Below the pieces are notes generated by a model. It ran no database searches. It had not been told where the DNA came from and worked only from the letters and a program-made list of their open reading frames with translations. From contig CAWUWP010000125.1 of the NCBI GenBank assembly GCA_963926275.1, positions 1 to 9,827 of the forward strand: a stretch of 9,827 nt of DNA. The letters are read 5' to 3'. Made by a program: the position numbers and the translations under genes. Position 1 is the stretch's first letter, and every line of letters begins with the position of its first letter. Source of the DNA: UBA1858 sp963926275 (GTDB lineage: Bacteria > Pseudomonadota > Gammaproteobacteria > UBA4575). Positions 5,583-9,827 of this stretch are shown here, one piece after another.

Positions 5583-6224
5583 TTAATGGCGTGTTTCTGT
5601 CTCTATGCCACCTTCGATAACTTCTAATTGCACAGGTGCCTCGGCTGCTTTTTGCTCTTCGACATCCATAAATGCTAATTCAGGATGAACTTGATCAAGA
5701 TCTTTTATATCAGCAAGAGAAGGAAGCTCATTAAGCGCTTCCATATTAAAGTAATCTAAAAACTTTTTAGTCGTTCCGTACATCGCAGGGCGCCCGGGCA
5801 CTTCTTTATGGCCAATAATTTTAATCCACTCACGCTCTAGTAGTACTTTAAAAATACTGCTACTGATGGATACACCACGCACATCTTCTATTTCTGCACG
5901 CGTAATTGGCTGACGATAAACAACCAGCGCTAAGGTTTCCATAAATGCACGCGAGTATCTTGGCACTTTTTCAACACGCAGTCGTGATACCCACTCTTGA
6001 ATTTCAACACGTGTTTGATAACGATAACCACTAGCAATTTTCTTTAACTCATAACCGCGTTCTGCACAATCTTCTTCTAACTCGGCAATTGCTTTTATCA
6101 CATCATCTTTAGCTGGGACTTTTATATCATCTTCAAATAATTTCAACAATTGATCTGCTGTTAACGGATGGTCTGCAGCAAGCAGTGCTGCTTCGACAAT
6201 ATTTTTTAATTGCTTAAATTCCAT
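5583..6224 (-). CDS. scpB: Segregation and condensation protein ScpB
   Basis: 213 residues from the ATG at 6224. The longer frame from 6251 is rejected because GGAG lies six bases before 6224 and family proteins begin at about MEFKQLKNIVEAALLAAD. ScpB is the KITE subunit of the SMC-ScpAB condensin complex: its dimer binds ScpA and helps compact and separate sister chromosomes. Seen: a first winged-helix domain at about residues 3-80, and a second containing YSRAFMETLALVVYRQPITR (90-109), EDVRGVSISSSI and GRPAMYGTTKKFLDYF (from about 144). An acidic tail follows. It overlaps the scpA end by 11 bp, so the two are coupled in translation as the complex requires. Confidence 0.95.
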   Translation of the reverse strand: MEFKQLKNIVEAALLAADHPLTADQLLKLFEDDIKVPAKDDVIKAIAELEEDCAERGYELKKIASGYRYQTRVEIQEWVSRLRVEKVPRYSRAFMETLALVVYRQPITRAEIEDVRGVSISSSIFKVLLEREWIKIIGHKEVPGRPAMYGTTKKFLDYFNMEALNELPSLADIKDLDQVHPELAFMDVEEQKAAEAPVQLEVIEGGIETETRH

Positions 6225-7086
6225 CAGTAACTCCATCTTCCAAGACTTCACCTTCTACAACTTGGCCAGCCGGCTTTATATAAATTGGTGCGAACATTTC
6301 AGACTGTACAATTTCAATCATTCTATCTTTTAACAGCTCCAGGATCGCAGTAAAAGTGATAATCACACCATCACGACCTTCAGCGACAGTAAACAAACTG
6401 GAAAACTCAACAAAATCGTCAACGGCTAAACTACTGAGCACTTGCGTCATTCGATCTCTTAGCGAAAGCGTTTCTTTTTTTATTTCGTGTGCCGCATACA
6501 TTTGTGACCTTCTTAATACTTGCTGCAATGCATGCATCAAATCTTTCAACTCGACTTGCGGTAATTTTTCTTCGACAACGACTTCAGTCTGCATGACGTT
6601 AATTTCTAACACGTCACGTTCGACGCGTGGAATTTCATCGATATCTTCAGCGGCTTTCTTGAAGCGCTCATATTCTTGCAAACGGCGAATTAACTCTGCG
6701 CGAGGATCGTCTTCTTGACCTTCTTCTACTGGGCGCGGTAGCAACATACGCGATTTTATTTCTGCCAACATGGCCGCCATGACTAAATACTCAGCAGCTA
6801 ACTCCAGGCGAATGTCTTCCATTAGCCCAATATATTCTATGTATTGTTGAGTAATATTGGCGATAGGCAAAGTCAAAATATCTAAATTCTGACGCTTAAT
6901 CAGGTATAGCAAAAGATCCAGCGGCCCTTCGAATGCATCTAAAAATACTTCTAGTGCATCAGGCGGAATATATAGATCTTGCGGAGGAACAGTGACCGGC
7001 TCACCATGCACCATTGCGAATGGCATTTCATTCTGCTGGGCTTGCGGCGCATCCTCTGATACTGGATTTGGCTGTTTTTCTGTCAT
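6214..7086 (-). CDS. scpA: Segregation and condensation protein ScpA
   Basis: 290 residues. ScpA is the kleisin subunit that bridges the SMC heads and binds the ScpB dimer. Seen: the conserved N-terminal helix block EVFLDAFEGPLDLLLYLIKR (46-65), then ITQQYIEYI, LAAEYLVMAAMLAEIKSRML and RRLQEYERFKKAAEDI. The C-terminal winged helix holds FSSLFTVAEGRDGVIITFTAILELLKDRMIEIVQ. About 44 residues precede the core; the MPFAMVHGEPVTV...LYIPPDALEVFL part of this lead is, as I recall, common in gammaproteobacteria. Met21 could be the true start, since neither ATG has a clear ribosome site. It lies 41 bases after trpS in a block with an unbroken direction and overlaps scpB. Confidence 0.95.
   Translation of the reverse strand: MTEKQPNPVSEDAPQAQQNEMPFAMVHGEPVTVPPQDLYIPPDALEVFLDAFEGPLDLLLYLIKRQNLDILTLPIANITQQYIEYIGLMEDIRLELAAEYLVMAAMLAEIKSRMLLPRPVEEGQEDDPRAELIRRLQEYERFKKAAEDIDEIPRVERDVLEINVMQTEVVVEEKLPQVELKDLMHALQQVLRRSQMYAAHEIKKETLSLRDRMTQVLSSLAVDDFVEFSSLFTVAEGRDGVIITFTAILELLKDRMIEIVQSEMFAPIYIKPAGQVVEGEVLEDGVTDGI
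6231..6234 (-). promoter_or_regulatory. Shine-Dalgarno site that sets the scpB start
   Basis: GGAG on the minus strand, six bases upstream of the ATG at 6224 and inside the scpA coding end. It favours this start over the in-frame ATG at 6251 and fits coupled translation. Confidence 0.7.
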
Positions 7087-7127
7087 CTAAAGCTTTGTTT
7101 ATAAGGGGATTATCTCTGATATTTTGG

Positions 7128-8345
7128 TTATCGGTAAATCAACCCAATAGCCTTTCGAACGTCCTCTAGTGTATCACGTGCAATGTCTCTTGCCTGCTCA
7201 CAACCATCGTTAATAATATTTTGCACGGTGTCTAAATCTCGCTCGTACTCACGCGCACGTTCTTGAATTGGCTTTAATTCATTTTGCACGGCGTCAATCA
7301 ATGGTTGCTTACATTCTACACAGCCGATGCCCGCAGTCGTGCAACCTTCTTTGACCCACTCTTGAACATCTGAGTCCGAGTAAATTTCATGTAATTGCCA
7401 CACTGGGCACTTAGCCGGATTGCCAGCATCCGTCAGCCGCACTCTTGCTGGGTCTGTTGGCATGGTGCGTAGTTTGGTTTCTATATCTTTGGGATCTTCA
7501 CGTAATGAAATGGTGTTGCCATAAGATTTGGACATTTTTTGCCCATCTAATCCTGGCATTTTTGACGCTTTCGTGAGCAATGCTTGTGGTTCTGGCAAGA
7601 TGATTTTGCCCGTACCTTCAAGGAAGCCAAATAAACGCTCGCGATCACCCAAAGATATGTTTTGCTGCGACTCCAATAACGCCTGGGCAACACTCAATGA
7701 CTCCATGTCACCTTTTTCTAGATATTCTTTGCGTAAGTTTTTATATAATTTGCCATTCTTTTTACCCATCTTAGCGATAGCTTGGGCAGCCTTTTCTTCA
7801 AAGCCCACCTCTTTACGATAGATATGATTAAAGCGACGCGCGACTTCACGCGTGAGCTCAACATGAGCGACTTGATCTTCACCTACCGGTACATTACCTG
7901 CTTTATAAATAAGAATATCAGCGGCTTGAAGCAATGGATAACCTAAAAATCCATAAGTGGCCAAATCTTTTTCTTTTAGCTTCTCTTGCTGATCTTTATA
8001 ACTGGGAACACGCTCTAACCAGCCTAGTGGCGTCATCATTGAGAGCAATAAATGCAGCTCCGCATGCTCGGGGACTCGTGACTGTATAAACAAGGTAGCG
8101 GTCCCGGGTGATACCCCTGCGGCTAACCAGTCAATCACCATATCAGTGACATGGGCAGCAATGCGCTCACTATGATCATACTCAGTGGTTAAGGCGTGCC
8201 AATCGGCGACGAAGAAATAACATTCGTGAGTATGCTGGAGTTCAATCCAGTTTTTTAATACGCCGTGATAATGACCGAGATGTAGCTTCCCTGTAGGTCG
8301 CATTCCAGACAATACACGTTGATTTTGAGCAGTCGTGTTAGGCAT
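7128..8345 (-). CDS. trpS: Tryptophanyl-tRNA synthetase (long type, with 4-Cys motif)
   Basis: 405 residues. It charges tRNA-Trp with tryptophan, using ATP, in the cytosol. Seen: class I signature LHLGH (21-25), FFVADWHAL, PLLQAADILIYKAGNVPVGEDQ (tryptophan and ATP pocket), and KMSKS (270-274) in GQKMSKSYGN. An insert of about 65 residues (181-246), rich in Lys and Glu, separates the halves of the catalytic domain and explains the length over the 334 of E. coli. Cys313, Cys335, Cys342 and Cys345 form C-x21-C-x6-C-x2-C in the tRNA-binding part. Thermotoga maritima TrpRS binds a 4Fe-4S cluster through a near-identical C-x22-C-x6-C-x2-C. Cluster binding here is an inference. The start follows the M50 gene stop by nine bases and has no clear ribosome site. 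Confidence 0.97.
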   Translation of the reverse strand: MPNTTAQNQRVLSGMRPTGKLHLGHYHGVLKNWIELQHTHECYFFVADWHALTTEYDHSERIAAHVTDMVIDWLAAGVSPGTATLFIQSRVPEHAELHLLLSMMTPLGWLERVPSYKDQQEKLKEKDLATYGFLGYPLLQAADILIYKAGNVPVGEDQVAHVELTREVARRFNHIYRKEVGFEEKAAQAIAKMGKKNGKLYKNLRKEYLEKGDMESLSVAQALLESQQNISLGDRERLFGFLEGTGKIILPEPQALLTKASKMPGLDGQKMSKSYGNTISLREDPKDIETKLRTMPTDPARVRLTDAGNPAKCPVWQLHEIYSDSDVQEWVKEGCTTAGIGCVECKQPLIDAVQNELKPIQERAREYERDLDTVQNIINDGCEQARDIARDTLEDVRKAIGLIYR

Positions 8346-8354
8346 TAGAGAAAG

Positions 8355-8993
8355 TTAGATTCCAACTGTTTTAGTGATAAATGTTTGAAAAAAAGTTAAC
8401 GGCCCCTGCAAGAAATAACTTAATACGCCCATCGCAAGTAGACCAAAAATAATAAACATACCATAGGGTTCGATTCTCACCAGCGCCATACTTAATTTGT
8501 TTGGCAATATTCCTGCAAGCACTCTACCGCCATCAAGAGGAGGGATCGGGATCAAGTTCAACACCATGAGTATTAAGTTAATCATTAGTCCCACTTTACC
8601 CATTTCAACCAAAATCATTCTTGCTAAATCAGACTCCAGCATAAAGCCCACTTTAATAGCTATTGCCCACATAAATGCCATCACAAAATTAGCCGCCGGC
8701 CCTGCTGCTGCCACTAGTGCCATATCTCGCTTAGGATCATTCAATCTTTGCACATTAACGGGCACTGGCTTAGCCCAGCCGAATAAGAACCCACCCAACA
8801 CAAACAGAATGCCCGGCACTAATAATGTGCCCACCGGATCAATATGCTTAATTGGATTTAGAGAGAGGCGCCCTAAACTGGCCGCGGTTGGATCGCCCAG
8901 ATAACGTGCCGCCCATCCATGTGCGACTTCGTGCAGGGTGATTGCTAATAGTACGGGTGGCGCAAAAAGCGCAATCTTGATAATCAATTCCAT
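8355..8993 (-). CDS. Site-2 protease family membrane metalloprotease (M50, SpoIVFB-like)
   Basis: 212 residues, mostly hydrophobic, with about five to six membrane segments. Members are zinc peptidases that cut substrates within the inner membrane; this minimal branch (COG1994-like, no PDZ or CBS domain) has mostly unknown substrates. Seen: the zinc motif HEVAHGWAARYLGDPTA (His21, Glu22, His25) in the first helix, then LGRLSLNP and HIDPVGTLLVP, GWAKPVPVN, AAAGPAANF, and the second motif NLIPIPPLDGGR with Asp154 as third ligand. All key residues are present, so it is probably active. It is not RseP, which is about 450 residues with two PDZ domains. It lies nine bases before trpS and 46 after yciO. 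This gene beside yciO, trpS and scpAB is a familiar order in gammaproteobacteria, but no functional tie is known. Confidence 0.93.
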   Translation of the reverse strand: MELIIKIALFAPPVLLAITLHEVAHGWAARYLGDPTAASLGRLSLNPIKHIDPVGTLLVPGILFVLGGFLFGWAKPVPVNVQRLNDPKRDMALVAAAGPAANFVMAFMWAIAIKVGFMLESDLARMILVEMGKVGLMINLILMVLNLIPIPPLDGGRVLAGILPNKLSMALVRIEPYGMFIIFGLLAMGVLSYFLQGPLTFFQTFITKTVGI

Positions 8994-9039
8994 TGGTAGA
9001 CCAATTGTACTGGCTTGGCAAATTCGACGCTATCAATAA

Positions 9040-9657
9040 TCAAGGTAGATTAAATTCGCCTTTACCCTGCCGCAAAATTTCGTAGCTTGAATCCTCCATA
9101 TTGACGACTGTGGTTGGCTCAAATCCACAATTTCCACCATCAATGATTAAGTCGACTTTTTTTGCAAGCCGCTCTCGCATTTCTTCTGGGTCCGTCATTA
9201 TGGTCTCATCACCTGGCAATATTAGCGTGCTACTCATTAATGGCTCGCCCAACTCTTCAAGCAAGCTCAACGCGACTGGATGATCTGGAATACGCAAGCC
9301 GATGGTCTTGCGCTTAGCCACCTGCATGCGACGCGGCACTTCACGAGATGCACGCAAGATAAAGGTGTAGGGGCCCGGCGTATAATTACGTAACAACCTA
9401 AATGTTGCGTTATCGACAAAGGCATAATTCGCTAACTCCGACAAATCACGGCAAACTAAGGTGAAATTATGCTTATCATCCAGCTCTCGAATACGCCGAA
9501 TGCGCTCCAATGCATCTTTATCGCCAATATAGCAACCAAACGCGTAACACGAATCTGTCGGGTAAATAACCAACGCGCCTTGCTTAATCATTTCGACTGC
9601 ACGCTTAATTAAACGCAGCTGGGGATTAACAGGATGGATTGAAAGATATTGACTCAT
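9040..9657 (-). CDS. yciO: YciO, Sua5/YciO/YrdC family protein
   Basis: 205 residues, the same length as E. coli YciO. The family is built on the YrdC fold; Sua5 and TsaC/YrdC make threonylcarbamoyl-AMP for tRNA t6A, while the role of YciO itself is unsettled. Seen: MSQYLSIHPVNPQLRLI at the start (a near copy of the E. coli N-terminus), YPTDSCYAFGC (32-42), HNFTLVCRDLSEL, TPGPYTFIL, the KRKTIGLR nucleotide-binding string (115-122), GEPLMSSTLILPG and a VDLIIDGG block. It reads as YciO rather than TsaC because of HNFTLVCRDLSEL and the N-terminus. It is the first gene of the minus-strand block and diverges from yciB. The PHP-type gene (rnm/trpH) often found just upstream is not in this gap. Confidence 0.94.
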   Translation of the reverse strand: MSQYLSIHPVNPQLRLIKRAVEMIKQGALVIYPTDSCYAFGCYIGDKDALERIRRIRELDDKHNFTLVCRDLSELANYAFVDNATFRLLRNYTPGPYTFILRASREVPRRMQVAKRKTIGLRIPDHPVALSLLEELGEPLMSSTLILPGDETIMTDPEEMRERLAKKVDLIIDGGNCGFEPTTVVNMEDSSYEILRQGKGEFNLP

Positions 9658-9681
9658 CGGATTGACAGAAATTTAACTGGA

Positions 9682-9715
9682 TTTATATATTTGAGATTAA
9701 TTATTCCGCTACAAT
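9682..9715. promoter_or_regulatory. Candidate overlapping divergent promoters for yciO and yciB
   Basis: In the 127-base gap between the divergent genes, TACAAT (9710-9715, 5 of 6) could be a plus-strand -10 for yciB, but no good -35 stands at 16-18 bases. On the minus strand, TTGTAG (9714-9709) could be a -35 for yciO, with AT-rich -10 choices such as AATATA at 17 bases or TATATA at 19. The two share bases, so each would hinder the other. Confidence 0.3.
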
Positions 9716-9784
9716 ACGCGGCTCTCGGGTTGAATGCCCAATTTATTTGCTAAGTAGACAGCCAAACACACCCAAGGTTTCAGG

Positions 9785-9827
9785 ATGAAATTACTCACTG
9801 AGTTTTTACCAATAATTCTATTTTTTG
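9785..9827 (+). CDS. yciB: YciB/IspZ-type inner membrane septation protein, N-terminal fragment
   Basis: Fourteen residues, MKLLTEFLPIILFF, before the window ends. The string fits the first helix of YciB (septation protein A family), an inner-membrane protein of about 180 residues linked to cell envelope synthesis and division in E. coli and needed for intracellular spread in Shigella. AAGG at 9774-9777, seven bases before the ATG, supports the start. The family call rests on this short string and on its place beside yciO, so it is likely but not certain. Confidence 0.75.
   Translation, partial: MKLLTEFLPIILFF

Noticed and set aside
6225..6251. Longer scpB start at 6251
   Set aside because: Adds nine residues without family likeness, and the good GGAG site belongs to the ATG at 6224.
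6356..6718. Plus-strand 120-residue Ser/Thr/Cys-rich frame
   Set aside because: Lies wholly inside scpA on the other strand, with composition typical of a reverse shadow.
8497..8904. Plus-strand 135-residue frame
   Set aside because: Antisense to the M50 protease, whose zinc motifs are clear; no independent support.

Overview
The window looks like a chromosomal segment of an AT-leaning gammaproteobacterium. The evidence is the housekeeping gene content: a MupP-type phosphatase next to a YciK-type dehydrogenase, and a run of YciO, M50 protease, TrpRS, ScpA, ScpB and RluB beside yciB. The proteins resemble Pseudomonas and Escherichia homologues recalled from memory. No database search was possible, so the genus is left open. 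There are no RNA genes, CRISPR arrays, insertion sequences or phage genes.

Layout. (1) 1-2317, plus strand: the 3' end of mupP, then rmuC, then yciK. The reading frames overlap (17 bp and 8 bp), so they probably form one transcript. (2) 2391-4727: a poorly conserved insert between two housekeeping blocks that is mostly gene remains. It holds the C-terminal end of a TonB-dependent receptor (minus strand), and head to head with it the C-terminal half of a BNR/sialidase-like protein (plus strand) with a nonsense codon. A periplasmic thioredoxin-like gene follows, with its signal peptide out of frame at a run of seven T. Next come a strong two-way terminator, a small intact Lys/Ala-rich histone-like gene (minus strand), a gap with an 11-bp perfect inverted repeat, and a small two-helix membrane protein gene broken by a frameshift in a run of eight A and by a stop. 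(3) 4730-9657, minus strand: a compact block transcribed as yciO, M50 site-2-type protease, trpS, scpA, scpB, rluB. (4) 9785-9827, plus strand: the first codons of yciB, divergent from yciO.

How the parts work together. Block 1 covers peptidoglycan sugar recycling (MupP), a nuclease-fold genome-maintenance protein (RmuC) and an SDR oxidoreductase. Block 3 covers chromosome condensation (ScpA and ScpB with SMC), translation (TrpRS, RluB) and a membrane protease.

The main signal is the insert. It looks like the wreck of a TonB receptor + BNR protein + thioredoxin module. A single deletion across the shared 5' region of two divergent genes, near 2867, would explain the head-to-head fragments. 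Later lesions hit the remaining genes. Two lesions are homopolymers one base short, so sequencing error or slippage must be excluded before all of them are called dead. A second point of interest is a Cys pattern in TrpRS that closely matches the iron-sulfur motif described for Thermotoga TrpRS.
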